Shown in pieces: positions 8,074 through 16,157 of a stretch of DNA of 64,000 nucleotides. The translations under genes and the position numbers were made by a program. Numbering within the stretch: the first letter of the stretch is position 1; the number at the start of each line of letters is the position of its first letter. The notes beneath the pieces were generated by a model, which saw only the letters and a program-made list of their open reading frames with translations, was not told the origin of the DNA and did no database searches. This DNA is from DASUPK01 sp963695675 (lineage in GTDB: Bacteria; Actinomycetota; Thermoleophilia; Solirubrobacterales; 70-9): assembly GCA_963695675.1 (NCBI GenBank), contig CAVOGY010000005.1:372001-436000 (forward strand). The letters are read 5' to 3'.

Positions 8074-8185
8074 GGTCGCTGCGCCTCAGGCTGCCGGAAA
8101 CCGGCCGGATCTATCACGCCCGATCGGGCGCACGTACTTCGAGGGGGATCGTCGTCGTTCACTGGCGACGAGCCAAGGCTACCGG

Positions 8186-8200
8186 ACACCGTGACGGTGT
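8186..8200 (-). terminator. Palindrome directly after the pterin dehydratase stop codon
   Basis: ACACCGT-G-ACGGTGT is a perfect 15-base palindrome that begins one base beyond the TAA at 8201-8203. As RNA it would form a five-base-pair stem with a five-base loop. No U-tract follows, so termination strength is doubtful. Confidence 0.35.
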
Positions 8201-8485
8201 TTACCCCGTCGCCAGCCCTTCCACCTTCTTCGCCAGCTCGAAATCGTTCTCGGTCAGGCCGCCCTCGGAGTGGGTCGAGATCGCGACCTCGACCTGGCTC
8301 CAGGAGATCGCGATGTCGGGGTGATGGTTCATCTCCTCGGCCGGCTCGACGATGGAGTCGACGAACTTCACCGACCCGACGAAGTCCCCGCGGTCGAAGC
8401 TCTTGACGATGTACTCGCCGCGCTGGCGCCAGCCTTCGAGCGCCTTGAGCCGCTCCTTGACGTCCTCGTCGCTGAGAAGTGCCAT
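8201..8485 (-). CDS. 4a-hydroxytetrahydrobiopterin dehydratase (pterin-4a-carbinolamine dehydratase)
   Basis: 94 residues, the usual length. The signature EEMNHHPDIAISWSQVEVAI contains the active-site histidines, followed by STHSEGGLTENDFELAKKV, matching the C-terminal part of the PCD/DCoH fold. The enzyme dehydrates 4a-hydroxy-tetrahydrobiopterin during pterin recycling. No aromatic amino-acid hydroxylase is in the window, so its local partner is unknown; in several bacteria PCD proteins serve other pterin or regulatory roles. Its ATG is only nine bases from the divergent GTG at 8495. Confidence 0.9.
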   Translation of the reverse strand: MALLSDEDVKERLKALEGWRQRGEYIVKSFDRGDFVGSVKFVDSIVEPAEEMNHHPDIAISWSQVEVAISTHSEGGLTENDFELAKKVEGLATG

Positions 8486-8494
8486 ATTCGTCGG

Positions 8495-9409
8495 GTGCGA
8501 ATCGCGAGCCTGGTTCCGTCTGCGACAGAGATGCTATTCGCCCTGGGCCTCGGCGATCAAGTGGTGGCCGTCACCCACGAGTGCGACTACCCGCCCGAGG
8601 CGGCTCGCCGGAGGCACCTAACCCGCAGCCTCGTCCCCGAGGGACTGTCCGCCGGTCAGATCGACGCCGAGGTGCGACGGCTGAGCGGCGAGGGACGCCA
8701 TCTCTACGAGCTCGACGAGCCCACCCTCGCCGAGCTCGATGTCGACCTGATCGTGACTCAGGCCGTCTGCGAGGTCTGCGCCGTCTCCTATGACGACGTG
8801 GTCGCGGTGGCGGCACGCCTGCCGACCCGGCCCCAAGTGATCTCGCTCGACCCCTCCAGTCTCGCGGAGGTGCTCGACGACGTCCCGCGCCTCGGTGAGG
8901 CCACCGGGGTTGCCGACCGGGCCATCCGTCTCCGCGACGCTCTCGGGCGACGCCTCGATCACGTGCGCACAGCCGTCGCCGGCGCCTCCCGTCCGCGCGT
9001 GCTGGCGCTGGAATGGCTGGATCCCCCGTTCATCGGGGGTCACTGGGTCCCCGAGATGATCGAGATCGCCGGCGGCCAGGACGTCCTCGGCGTCCCCGGC
9101 GCCAAGTCGCGAACCGCCGAGTGGGACGAGCTTGCGGCCTCGGAGCCCTCGGTGCTCGTCGCGATGCCATGCGGATGGAACGCGCGCCAGGCGCGTTCCG
9201 AGGTCGAGGCGCATGCGGCCCAGGTGGCCGACATCGGCGCGGAGCGCATCTGGGCGGTGGATGCGGCGGCCTCGTTCTCGCGCCCCGGGCCGCGGCTGGT
9301 GGAGGGAACCAAGCTGCTCGCCCATCTGCTTCACCCCGATAGGGTCCAGGCGCCGGCCGGGGTGTCATTCGAGCGTGGTCCCGTCGTCGCGCCGGCGGGA
9401 CGCCCCTAG
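8495..9409 (+). CDS. Periplasmic-binding-protein-2 family protein (cobalamin-binding, BtuF-like) without signal peptide
   Basis: 304 residues from the GTG at 8495. The start is RIASLVPSATEMLFALGLGD, then VVAVTHECDYPPEA, typical of the BtuF-like subgroup. The C-terminal lobe has EWLDPPFIGGHWVPEMIEIA and WAVDAAASFSRPGPRLVEG. Related proteins bind corrinoids or iron chelates for ABC import. The N-terminus goes straight into the first beta strand, and no ABC permease or ATPase is nearby. It may therefore act in the cytoplasm or in a role other than transport. Confidence 0.8.
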   Translation: MRIASLVPSATEMLFALGLGDQVVAVTHECDYPPEAARRRHLTRSLVPEGLSAGQIDAEVRRLSGEGRHLYELDEPTLAELDVDLIVTQAVCEVCAVSYDDVVAVAARLPTRPQVISLDPSSLAEVLDDVPRLGEATGVADRAIRLRDALGRRLDHVRTAVAGASRPRVLALEWLDPPFIGGHWVPEMIEIAGGQDVLGVPGAKSRTAEWDELAASEPSVLVAMPCGWNARQARSEVEAHAAQVADIGAERIWAVDAAASFSRPGPRLVEGTKLLAHLLHPDRVQAPAGVSFERGPVVAPAGRP

Positions 9410-9427
9410 ATCAGGAGAGGAGAGGAC

Positions 9428-10252
9428 ATGGGCCTCAACTGGGCCGAGCACACAGTCGAAATCGCCGCCCCGATCGGGACCTGCTTCGAAGCAATCACGG
9501 ACTATGAGACGTTCGCCTCCTGGCAGAGCGCTGTTGTCGACACCGAAGTGCTCGATTGGGATGCGAAGGGGCGCGGCAAGCGGGTGCGGCTCTTCGTGGA
9601 CGCGAAGGTCCGCAAGGTCGACTACACGCTCGACTACCGCTACGACGAGCCGGAGCGCATCGAGTGGGAGTTCGTCGAGGGCAACGGCATCAACGACGCC
9701 GACGGCCACTACCTGTTCGAGGACCTGGGCGGAGATCGGACGCGGGCGACCTACAAGCTCGGCCTCGAGGTTGGCATCCCGTTGCCGGGCCCGGTCGCCC
9801 GCCGGGCGCACAAGTCGACCCTGAAGGCATCGGTTGAGGACCTGAAGCGCGAGGCGGAGCGGCGGGCAGCCTCGTCCGCTCAGGCGCGCGACGACGACCC
9901 GTCGAAACAGCGCGAGTCCAAGCTCGCCGAGGAAGTCGGGATCAAGAGACGTGAGCGCCCAGCGGCCGCCTCGTCCACCCCCGAGTCGACGGAAGAGTGG
10001 GGCGCCGATGGATCGCACTCGGTCGCCGAGCTGCCGGGGCTGCTGGTCGGCGGGGCCGCGTCCCTCGGGCGCCGGGTCGCCGGCGGAGGGGCTCGCGCCG
10101 CCCGCGAGGTGACGGAGGGCGCCGCCAGCGCGGGCTTCGGGGTGGCGCGCCGCGCTGTCGACGCGGGTCGGGGTGTGGCCGACGCCGTCACGGGCCGTGC
10201 GGACCGGATGCTCGGTCGCGGCTCGGAGCGGTCGGATCACTATCCGCGCTGA
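9428..10252 (+). CDS. SRPBCC (START-like) protein with long Ala/Gly-rich C-terminal extension
   Basis: 274 residues behind AGGAGAGGAGAGG. Residues 1-145 are an SRPBCC/polyketide-cyclase fold: AEHTVEIAAPIGTCFEAITD, then YETFASWQSAVVDTEVLDWD and YKLGLEVGIPLPGPVARR. These pockets bind hydrophobic ligands. The remaining 130 residues are charged, then rich in Gly, Ala and Arg (LGRRVAGGGARAAREVTEGA), and resemble an amphipathic surface- or membrane-associating tail. It follows the BtuF-like gene by 18 bases, so the two are probably co-transcribed. Confidence 0.75.
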   Translation: MGLNWAEHTVEIAAPIGTCFEAITDYETFASWQSAVVDTEVLDWDAKGRGKRVRLFVDAKVRKVDYTLDYRYDEPERIEWEFVEGNGINDADGHYLFEDLGGDRTRATYKLGLEVGIPLPGPVARRAHKSTLKASVEDLKREAERRAASSAQARDDDPSKQRESKLAEEVGIKRRERPAAASSTPESTEEWGADGSHSVAELPGLLVGGAASLGRRVAGGGARAAREVTEGAASAGFGVARRAVDAGRGVADAVTGRADRMLGRGSERSDHYPR

Positions 10253-10288
10253 GGGCCACCCCGCGCCGATACGCGCAATCATCACGGC

Positions 10289-10741
10289 ATGGACGAGGTG
10301 AGCTTCGCGTTCGCTCAGGCGGGCGAGGATTTCCCCGACGATCTGAGGCAGATCAAGATCAAGGTCAATGGCGTCGACCTGCCCGAGCTCGTGCGGGGGG
10401 CGGAGCTGCCCTCGGCGAGGGCGGACGACGAGGAGGACCTCGCCGGGAACTACATCGGATTGGTCGCCGGGTACATGCGGATCGACCTAGCCGGGCAGTT
10501 CCTCGGCGGACAGGGGACGCCGATGTTCACCGGCTCTCAAGAGAAGACCGCCCTGCTCGGTTGCGGCTGCGGCGAGGTCGGATGCTCGCCTCTGATGGCG
10601 CGGGTGACCGTCACCGACGAGACGGTCACCTGGGACGAGTTCGAGCAGCCAACGCGGCCCGACTGGGACTACGACGGCTTCGGCCCGTTCACCTTCGCCC
10701 GCAGCGATTACGAGCGGGCCTTGATGGCGATCTCGGACTAG
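10289..10741 (+). CDS. Uncharacterised protein with a CxCxxxxC motif
   Basis: 150 residues. The N-terminal half has VNGVDLPELVRGAELPSARA. The centre holds KTALLGCGCGEVGCSPLMAR, a compact cysteine cluster. The end has TWDEFEQPTRPDWDYDGFGP followed by FTFARSDYERAL. I recall similar hypothetical proteins with an LGCxCGxxGC...W..F.QP pattern in many bacteria, but none with an assigned function. The cysteines could bind a metal. It is convergent with the rhomboid gene, overlapping it by four bases. Confidence 0.7.
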   Translation: MDEVSFAFAQAGEDFPDDLRQIKIKVNGVDLPELVRGAELPSARADDEEDLAGNYIGLVAGYMRIDLAGQFLGGQGTPMFTGSQEKTALLGCGCGEVGCSPLMARVTVTDETVTWDEFEQPTRPDWDYDGFGPFTFARSDYERALMAISD

Positions 10742-11583
10742 CCCGCTACCGCCAGGGCGCCCGCGAATGTCGCGGCGATCACCAGCACGATCCCCACGAT
10801 CTCGAGGGTGTACCCCGGGCGGCCGCTCATCCGCCGCTCGACGAAGAGCACCAGCAGCGCCGCCACCGCGCCGCCGATCAGGCCGCCGATGTGGCCGCCC
10901 ACTGAGATCCCGGAGATCGAGAAGGTGAGCACCAGGTTGAGCACGATGAAGAGCCCGAACTGCGAGGCCAGCTGCTCGACGCCACGCCCACGCGCGATCA
11001 CGACCACCGCGGCCATCAATCCGAAGATCGCGCCGGAGGCGCCGACCGTGAGCGAGTTGGGGTCGACGATCAGTGCTCCGAGCGACCCGGCGATCAGCGA
11101 GACGAAGTAGATGCCGAGGAAGCGAGGGGTGCCGATCCCGGGCTCGAGGATGCTGCCCGCTACGTAGAGGACGTACATGTTGAGCAGCAGGTGGAGGAAC
11201 CCGGCGTGGAGGAAGCCGCCGGTGATGATGCGCCACCAGTCTCCGTTGGCGACGTCGGGTCCGCGCAGCCCTGCGTCGTGGATCACCTGGCCGCCGCCAT
11301 TGAGCGAGCTGGTCCCGCCGCCGGCGAGCTCGATGAGGAAGACGATCACGTTGATCGCGATCAGGGCGATCGTCGCCGGCATCTTGGCCACGGTGGGGCT
11401 GAACGCACCCGCCCCGACCCTCACCTTGGTCGTCTGCCGGGCGCACTCGGGGCAACGCATCCCAACCGGGGTCGAGGTCATGCACTCGGGGCAGATCGGC
11501 CTGCCGCAGTTGGAGCAGGAGACGCCGGTCTCCCGGTTCGGGTGCCGGTAGCAGGTCTTCTGCTGCTGGGTGGTCGCCTCCAT
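10738..11583 (-). CDS. Rhomboid intramembrane serine protease with N-terminal zinc-ribbon
   Basis: 281 residues from the ATG at 11583. The N-terminus carries a B-box-like zinc ribbon: CYRHPNRETGVSCSNCGRPI, then CPECM and MRCPECARQT. The membrane core includes INVIVFLIELAGGG, GFLHAGFLHLLLNMYVLY, GASGAIFGLMAAVVVI (catalytic Ser) and GGHIGGLIGGAVAALLVLF (catalytic His). Rhomboids cut transmembrane substrates inside the bilayer. The zinc ribbon may recruit substrate or sense stress. A REP-like hairpin lies in its upstream region. Confidence 0.92.
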   Translation of the reverse strand: MEATTQQQKTCYRHPNRETGVSCSNCGRPICPECMTSTPVGMRCPECARQTTKVRVGAGAFSPTVAKMPATIALIAINVIVFLIELAGGGTSSLNGGGQVIHDAGLRGPDVANGDWWRIITGGFLHAGFLHLLLNMYVLYVAGSILEPGIGTPRFLGIYFVSLIAGSLGALIVDPNSLTVGASGAIFGLMAAVVVIARGRGVEQLASQFGLFIVLNLVLTFSISGISVGGHIGGLIGGAVAALLVLFVERRMSGRPGYTLEIVGIVLVIAATFAGALAVAG

Positions 11584-11592
11584 GACAAACGA

Positions 11593-11630
11593 GATGCCCC
11601 TCAGCTTCGCCTGCGGAGCACCCACGCGTG
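11593..11630 (-). repeat. REP-like hairpin repeat, copy 3 (divergent)
   Basis: On the minus strand: GTGGGTGCTCCGCAGGCGAA followed by GCTGAGGGGCATC. The stem TGCTCC/GGGGCA and the AGGCGAAGC core match the long-loop copies at 6620 and 28342. It lies ten bases upstream of the rhomboid ATG. Confidence 0.4.
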
Positions 11631-11666
11631 ATCAGCGTAGACGAGCGGGCTCCCCGGCCCGCCTCG

Positions 11667-12365
11667 CTACTGCACCGTGGCGCTGAGCAGGATCGGCGGG
11701 GTGGGCGTCGTGTGTCCGGGGCCCGACTCCTTGGTGACCATCACCTTGGTCCCCTCGCTGAGATGCCCCTTCACCGCCGTCATCGCCCGGCCCGAGCTGT
11801 CCGGGACGAAGTCCGAGGATGGTCTCAGGCTTGTGCCCTCCGCGACCCACACCTGATAGACCTCGCCTCCCTTCACCGGCCCCATACCGTGGAGGTCGAG
11901 GGTCGAGGTGTCGTCGCCGACGACAAGCGAGCCACCGATGCCGGGCTGCGCCGGCTGCACGGCGACCGTCGTCTCGCCTCCGCCGCCTCCCGTATCGCGC
12001 ACCAGATAGCCGCCGACGCCGGCCGCGATCACGGCGAGCGTTGCCAGCGCAACCGATGGCCGGAGCAATAAGGCCCGCAGGCCACGCCGCTCGCGACGCG
12101 GCTTCTTCCGCTCGGTCTCTCCACGTTCGCTCGCGGCGGCCTCGCTGCGGACGACGGCCAGCACACGCTCGCGCAGCTCGGGGGGCGGCTCGAGCTGCTC
12201 GACAGACTCGCCGAGAACCCCCACTGCGGGCATCAGGGCCTCGAGCTCCCTGGTGCAGCGCGCGCAGCCTGGCGCGTGCGATCCGATCGCGCGCTCCTCG
12301 CCGGGCTCGAGGGCGCCGAGCGCGAAGGCGACGAGGTCGTCCCTCTCGGGGTGGTCGCCGTTCAC
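11667..12365 (-). CDS. Anti-sigma factor, RskA-like
   Basis: 232 residues. The N-terminal zinc-binding anti-sigma domain has the HxxxCxxC motif in SHAPGCARCTRELEAL. A single transmembrane helix (SVALATLAVIAAGVGGYLV, about 104-122) is followed by an extracytoplasmic RskA domain (GEVYQVWVAEGT, near the C-terminus GTKVMVTKESGPG). In this family the cytoplasmic part sequesters an ECF sigma factor and regulated proteolysis releases it. The ATG overlaps the sigma gene's stop by four bases. Confidence 0.9.
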   Translation of the reverse strand: MNGDHPERDDLVAFALGALEPGEERAIGSHAPGCARCTRELEALMPAVGVLGESVEQLEPPPELRERVLAVVRSEAAASERGETERKKPRRERRGLRALLLRPSVALATLAVIAAGVGGYLVRDTGGGGGETTVAVQPAQPGIGGSLVVGDDTSTLDLHGMGPVKGGEVYQVWVAEGTSLRPSSDFVPDSSGRAMTAVKGHLSEGTKVMVTKESGPGHTTPTPPILLSATVQ

Positions 12366-12934
12366 CAGCCCTCCGCCAGGGTCGCTCTGATCTTGTCCAT
12401 CCCGAGCCTCATCCGCCCCTTGATCGTGCCCAGGGGCTCGTTCAGCATCTCGGCGATCTCGGAGTGGCTGAATCCGCCGTAGTAGGCCAGCTGGATCACC
12501 CGGGACTGGTCATCGGGAAGCTCCTCGATCGCCCCGCGAACCTCCCGCGCGGTCTCGCGTCTGGCCGCCTCCGTGTCGGTGAGCTCCTCCGCGGCGCGCC
12601 GCTCGAGCAGCTCCCTGCCGCCCGCGGCGAGCTTCGGCGAGCGGCCCAATTCCTTGCGCAGCATGTCGATGGCCCGGTTTCGGACGATGCCCAGGGTCCA
12701 GGCCCGAACGCTGCCACGGGCGCGGTCATAGCGGGCGCCGCTGCGCCAGATCGAGAGCAGCGCCTCCTGGGTGACGTCCTCCGCCGCGGTCCGGCTGCCG
12801 ACGATCCGGTAGGCCAGCGAGTACGCCGCACCGGCGTGACGGTCGTAGAAGACCTCGAAGGCCAGCGGGTCCTCCCGCGCCACCAGAGGCATGAGGTCCT
12901 CGTCGGCGAGGCGCTGGACCTCGGCACGAGTCAC
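12362..12934 (-). CDS. ECF RNA polymerase sigma factor, SigK-like
   Basis: 190 residues from the GTG at 12934, chosen because CCAAGGAGG lies just upstream; a longer ATG version at 12976 would place that ribosome-binding site inside the gene. Region 2 is at about 20-90 (FEVFYDRHAGAAYSLAYRIV; DVTQEALLSIWR; AWTLGIVRNRAID). Region 4 is near the end (VIQLAYYGGFSHSEIAEMLN; GTIKGRMRLGMDKIR). With its partner it forms a standard ECF/RskA module that probably controls envelope or redox stress genes, including itself. Confidence 0.92.
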   Translation of the reverse strand: MTRAEVQRLADEDLMPLVAREDPLAFEVFYDRHAGAAYSLAYRIVGSRTAAEDVTQEALLSIWRSGARYDRARGSVRAWTLGIVRNRAIDMLRKELGRSPKLAAGGRELLERRAAEELTDTEAARRETAREVRGAIEELPDDQSRVIQLAYYGGFSHSEIAEMLNEPLGTIKGRMRLGMDKIRATLAEGW

Positions 12935-13026
12935 CTCGACCTCCTTGGATGATCTACTGGAAGGCCTCCCACGCAAGTGGCTACGAGCGGTTCAGAAAGT
13001 CGGATCATGTGGGTAAGGAGGTAGCG

Positions 13027-13467
13027 ATGGAGGAATCAAGCCCCGCGCGGCTCTATTGCCTGCTCGTTGGTGCCGTGCTGGTCGTCGCCGGCATCATCGG
13101 GTTCTTCTACGAGGCGAGCTTCGCCACGGGAGACTCGATCAGGAGTGATGACGTATTCGGGATCCTCTCGGTCAACGGCTGGCACAACCTCGTGCACATC
13201 GCGATCGGGGCCGTGCTGCTGCTCGCCGCGGGATCGGCCGCGAGGGGCGCCGCACTCCTGGTGGGCGGCCTCTACATCGTCCTTTGTGTCCTCGGTTTCA
13301 TCGCCACCAGCAACAACGGGATCGGATTCGTCGCCGAGAACGACGCGCTGCTCAAGCTGGTGCCCGTCAACAACGAGGACAACGTGCTGCACCTCATCCT
13401 CGGGATCACCGGAGTGATAGCGGCGTTCGCGACGCGGCCGGTCGGTCAGGCCGCTCCCGCGAGCTGA
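13027..13467 (+). CDS. DUF4383-type four-helix membrane protein
   Basis: 146 residues from the ATG at 13027, behind AAGGAGGTAGCG. Membrane helices lie at LYCLLVGAVLVVAGIIGFFY, near HNLVHIAIGAVLLLAA, at AALLVGGLYIVLCVLGFIAT and at VLHLILGITGVIAAFA. The histidines in WHNLVHI and LHLIL and the small-residue helices fit DUF4383. It is divergent from the ECF sigma gene and could belong to its regulon; I infer this only from position. Confidence 0.75.
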   Translation: MEESSPARLYCLLVGAVLVVAGIIGFFYEASFATGDSIRSDDVFGILSVNGWHNLVHIAIGAVLLLAAGSAARGAALLVGGLYIVLCVLGFIATSNNGIGFVAENDALLKLVPVNNEDNVLHLILGITGVIAAFATRPVGQAAPAS

Positions 13468-13481
13468 AGGGCATCAGCCCT

Positions 13482-13838
13482 CTAGTCGAGCCGGTTCCGG
13501 ACCTGGTCCGCCAGATCCGAGACCTGGTCCGCGAAACCGGAAAGTCGCGACGGCCGCTTGCTGCCGCGGCGGCGCAACTCCACGAGGACCAGGCCCCCCG
13601 CCGCGATTCCGCCGGCGGCGATCGCCGCCGCGGGGCGCACCCAGTTGCGCGGGTCCCTGAGGGAGCGGAGCTCGGATTCGGAGAGCTCCTCCGCCCAGGC
13701 CGAGAGCTCCTCGGCGGCGGCCTCGGTGACCGCGCTCAGGGTCTCCTCGAGCCGGCCCGAGAGATTCTCGGGAGGCTCGATCGGCCGCAGCGCGTTGCGC
13801 AGCAGGCCCTCGACGTCGCGCGAAGGCTCAGCCGCCAT
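13482..13838 (-). CDS. Small single-pass membrane protein, possible partner of the upstream ECF sigma factor
   Basis: 118 residues. The acidic, helical N-terminal half has the segment LSGRLEETLSAVTEAAAEEL. One membrane helix (PAAAIAAGGIAAGGLVLVEL, about 68-87) is followed by a basic tail. Its start overlaps the sigma gene by 11 bases, the arrangement typical of a sigma/anti-sigma pair. It lacks the HxxxCxxC zinc motif. An anti-sigma-like role is inference from context alone. Confidence 0.55.
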   Translation of the reverse strand: MAAEPSRDVEGLLRNALRPIEPPENLSGRLEETLSAVTEAAAEELSAWAEELSESELRSLRDPRNWVRPAAAIAAGGIAAGGLVLVELRRRGSKRPSRLSGFADQVSDLADQVRNRLD

Positions 13839-14385
13839 TGGCGCTCATCTGCTCTTCGAGCTGCTTGATCGCCCGGTGGATCAGCACCTTGGTGGCCCCG
13901 TCGGAGCGGCCCAGGGCCCGGGCGATCTCGCGGTTGTCCATGCCGAGCGCGAAACGCATGATCAGCGCGTCGCGCCGGTCATCGGGAAGGTGTTGGAGGT
14001 GCTCCATTACTCGCTTCAGCTCCTCTCGCCCCTCGACGATCTGCTCGGTGCCGTGCGGAGTGGCGATCGGCTCGCTGTCTTCGAGGACCCGCTGTGGCCT
14101 CCGGGCGCGATCGCGGTGGTAGTTCGAGGCGAGGTTGTGGGCGATGCGGATGAGCCACGGGCGAAGCGGCCGGCCATTCGACTCGCGCCGCGCACGCTCG
14201 AAGTGACGGTAGGCCTGTAGGAAGGCCTGCTCGGTGACGTCCTCGGCGTCGTGGTGGTTGCCCACCCGGTAGTACGAGTAGGAATAGACGTCGCGCAGGT
14301 GATCGCGGTAGAGGCGCTCGAAGGCGCGGTCGAGCTCCGCCTTCGACTCGCCGTCCGGAGTCGAGCCCTTCTCCGAGTCGGACAC
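13828..14385 (-). CDS. Sigma-70 family (ECF-type) RNA polymerase sigma factor
   Basis: 185 residues from a GTG at 14385, chosen because it avoids running into gpsA; longer starts overlap that gene. Region 2: AFERLYRDHLRDVYSYSYYR, DAEDVTEQAFLQAYRH and WLIRIAHNLASNYHRDRARR. Region 4: LPDDRRDALIMRFALGMDNR and EIARALGRSDGATKVLIHRA. The SDGATKVLIHRA form of region 4 is common among actinobacterial ECF factors paired with non-zinc membrane regulators. Confidence 0.88.
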   Translation of the reverse strand: MSDSEKGSTPDGESKAELDRAFERLYRDHLRDVYSYSYYRVGNHHDAEDVTEQAFLQAYRHFERARRESNGRPLRPWLIRIAHNLASNYHRDRARRPQRVLEDSEPIATPHGTEQIVEGREELKRVMEHLQHLPDDRRDALIMRFALGMDNREIARALGRSDGATKVLIHRAIKQLEEQMSANGG

Positions 14386-14410
14386 ACAGCAAGCGTACTC
14401 GCGGTTCGCT

Positions 14411-16102
14411 TCATGCCGCCTGGCCTCCAGCCGTAGGCTCTCGCCTCGCACGCTCGGCCTGTCTGACACGGGCCATCCACTCGCCTGGAGAGATCTCGCT
14501 CGCGATCAGCCCCGCCAGGCCGTCCAGCGCCGAGCAACCCATCCCGGACTTCCTGACCGCCTCGGCGATCAGCGGCACTGAGTCGAGCGCCTCCGAGGCT
14601 TGCCCGATGATGCCGGGGATCTGCTCCGCCGGAGTGCCCTGGCCGAGCAACTCTCCGGCTCGCCGGTTGCGGCTCCCTTCGGCCAGAATCGTCGCGGTCA
14701 GGTCGCCGACGCCTGCGATGCCGGCGAAGGTCTCGTGCTCGGCGCCGCGGGCCCGCGCATAGGCGACGCACTCTCGCCAGACCTGCGCCGTGGCAATCCC
14801 GGCGGCGTTCATGCCTTGCGCTTGGGCGGCAGCGCCGGCCAGGGCGGCGGCATTCTTGGCCGCGCCCGCGACCTCCACCCCGATCATGTCCTCGGAGCGC
14901 TCGCACACCAGTCCCGCCTCGTCGAAGACGCTGCCGAGCTGGTCGCGGAGGTCCGGATCGCGGCTGCCGAGCACCAGGGCGGCGGTGCCGGACACGGCTT
15001 CCTTGGCATGGGCGGGGCCGCCGAGCGAGGCGATCGCACGGGCCCTGATGCGCTCGGAGACGTACTCGGAGGGCAGCGCGGCCATCGGCGCGACCATCCC
15101 CTTGCTGAGGAGGAGGACCGAGGCGCGCTGCCCGACCCGATCGCCGATCGATCCGACCGCCTGCGGCAGGGCAGCCGAGGGGACCGCGAGGCAGACGAGG
15201 TCGATCCCGGCGAGCTCGATGTCCGCCGCCCGCTTGACCTGGAGCGAGTCGGGGAGCTCGATGCCGGAGAGGTAATCCTCGTTCGTGCGGGTCTCGTTCA
15301 TCTCCTCGGCGCGTTCGCCAGTGCGGGTGCCGAGCTGCACATCGAGGCCGCCGCGCGCCAGCAGGACCGCCACCGCCGTTCCCCAGCTGCCGGCGCCGAT
15401 CACCGCCGCCTTGCGAAGCGGCGGCAGCCCGCCGAGCCACTCCCACTGCAGTTCGATCACTGGCCAGATTCGTGCACCGACGGAGTTGGCGAGGGCCGGC
15501 GAGGGATCCTCGGTGCGAGGAAAGGTGAGCGCGCGGCCCATCCGCATCTTGACCTTCTTGGGGCGGATCTTCCAGCCGCGGCGGACCTGCTCGGTGCCGT
15601 ACACGGCAACCGGCAGCACGGCCGCGCCGGTCTCGAGCGCGAGCCGGCCGAAGCCGCGCTTTGGCCGGCCCAGCGAACCGGTTCGATGCCGTGTGCCCTC
15701 CGGGAAGATGCAGACGGCGCCGCCGCGCTCGAGCACCTCACGCGAGGTGACCAGGGTCTGCTCGTCGGATTGGCCGCGCCGCACCGGATAGGCGCCGAGG
15801 CGGTTGAGGATCCAGCCCTGCCATCTCCTCTCGAAGAGCTCGACCTTGGCGACGTAGTGAAGGGGGCGGCGCCAGGGAAGAGATGCCCCGATCACGAACG
15901 GGTCGAGGAAGCTGCGGTGGTTGGCCGCGACGATCAGCGGCCCGGAGACCTTGCCGTGCTCGCGGCCGATCCGCGAGAGCCTGAAGTAGACGAGGAGGAA
16001 GGGAACGACAATTAGGCGAGCCAGGAAGTAGAGCGGCCGGTTGACGCCGTGCTCGCGCGTAAAGCGGTGGTAGGTGAGCAGTCTCTCCTGGTCCATGCCC
16101 AT
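14411..16102 (-). CDS. PlsC-GpsA fusion: 1-acylglycerol-3-phosphate acyltransferase joined to glycerol-3-phosphate dehydrogenase
   Basis: 563 residues in one uninterrupted frame. Residues 1-220 are a PlsC-type acyltransferase: HX4D motif in NHRSFLD, a FLDPFVIGASLPWRRPLHYV region and FPEGTRHRTGS. From about 233 onward it is a GpsA-type NAD(P)-dependent glycerol-3-phosphate dehydrogenase: GAGSWGTAVAVLLARGG, LVCLAVPSAALPQAVG, LLLSKGM, LGGPAHAKEA, GAAKNAAALAGAAAQAQGMN and AGVGDLTATILAEGSRNR. GpsA makes sn-glycerol 3-phosphate and PlsC acylates lysophosphatidate, so two phosphatidate-synthesis steps are joined. A missense start is unlikely: PlsC leads straight into GpsA through LEWLGGLPPLRK-like linker sequence. 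Confidence 0.9.
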   Translation of the reverse strand: MGMDQERLLTYHRFTREHGVNRPLYFLARLIVVPFLLVYFRLSRIGREHGKVSGPLIVAANHRSFLDPFVIGASLPWRRPLHYVAKVELFERRWQGWILNRLGAYPVRRGQSDEQTLVTSREVLERGGAVCIFPEGTRHRTGSLGRPKRGFGRLALETGAAVLPVAVYGTEQVRRGWKIRPKKVKMRMGRALTFPRTEDPSPALANSVGARIWPVIELQWEWLGGLPPLRKAAVIGAGSWGTAVAVLLARGGLDVQLGTRTGERAEEMNETRTNEDYLSGIELPDSLQVKRAADIELAGIDLVCLAVPSAALPQAVGSIGDRVGQRASVLLLSKGMVAPMAALPSEYVSERIRARAIASLGGPAHAKEAVSGTAALVLGSRDPDLRDQLGSVFDEAGLVCERSEDMIGVEVAGAAKNAAALAGAAAQAQGMNAAGIATAQVWRECVAYARARGAEHETFAGIAGVGDLTATILAEGSRNRRAGELLGQGTPAEQIPGIIGQASEALDSVPLIAEAVRKSGMGCSALDGLAGLIASEISPGEWMARVRQAERARREPTAGGQAA

Positions 16103-16157
16103 AAGCGAACACCGCCTTGCGGGCCAGTTACAGGCGGATCACGCCTTCCCGGGGTGC

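Noticed and set aside
6712..8406. A 564-codon plus-strand open frame opposite the CNNM gene
   Set aside because: It is antisense to a clear CNNM protein and has low-complexity Arg/Asp-rich composition typical of high-GC shadow frames.
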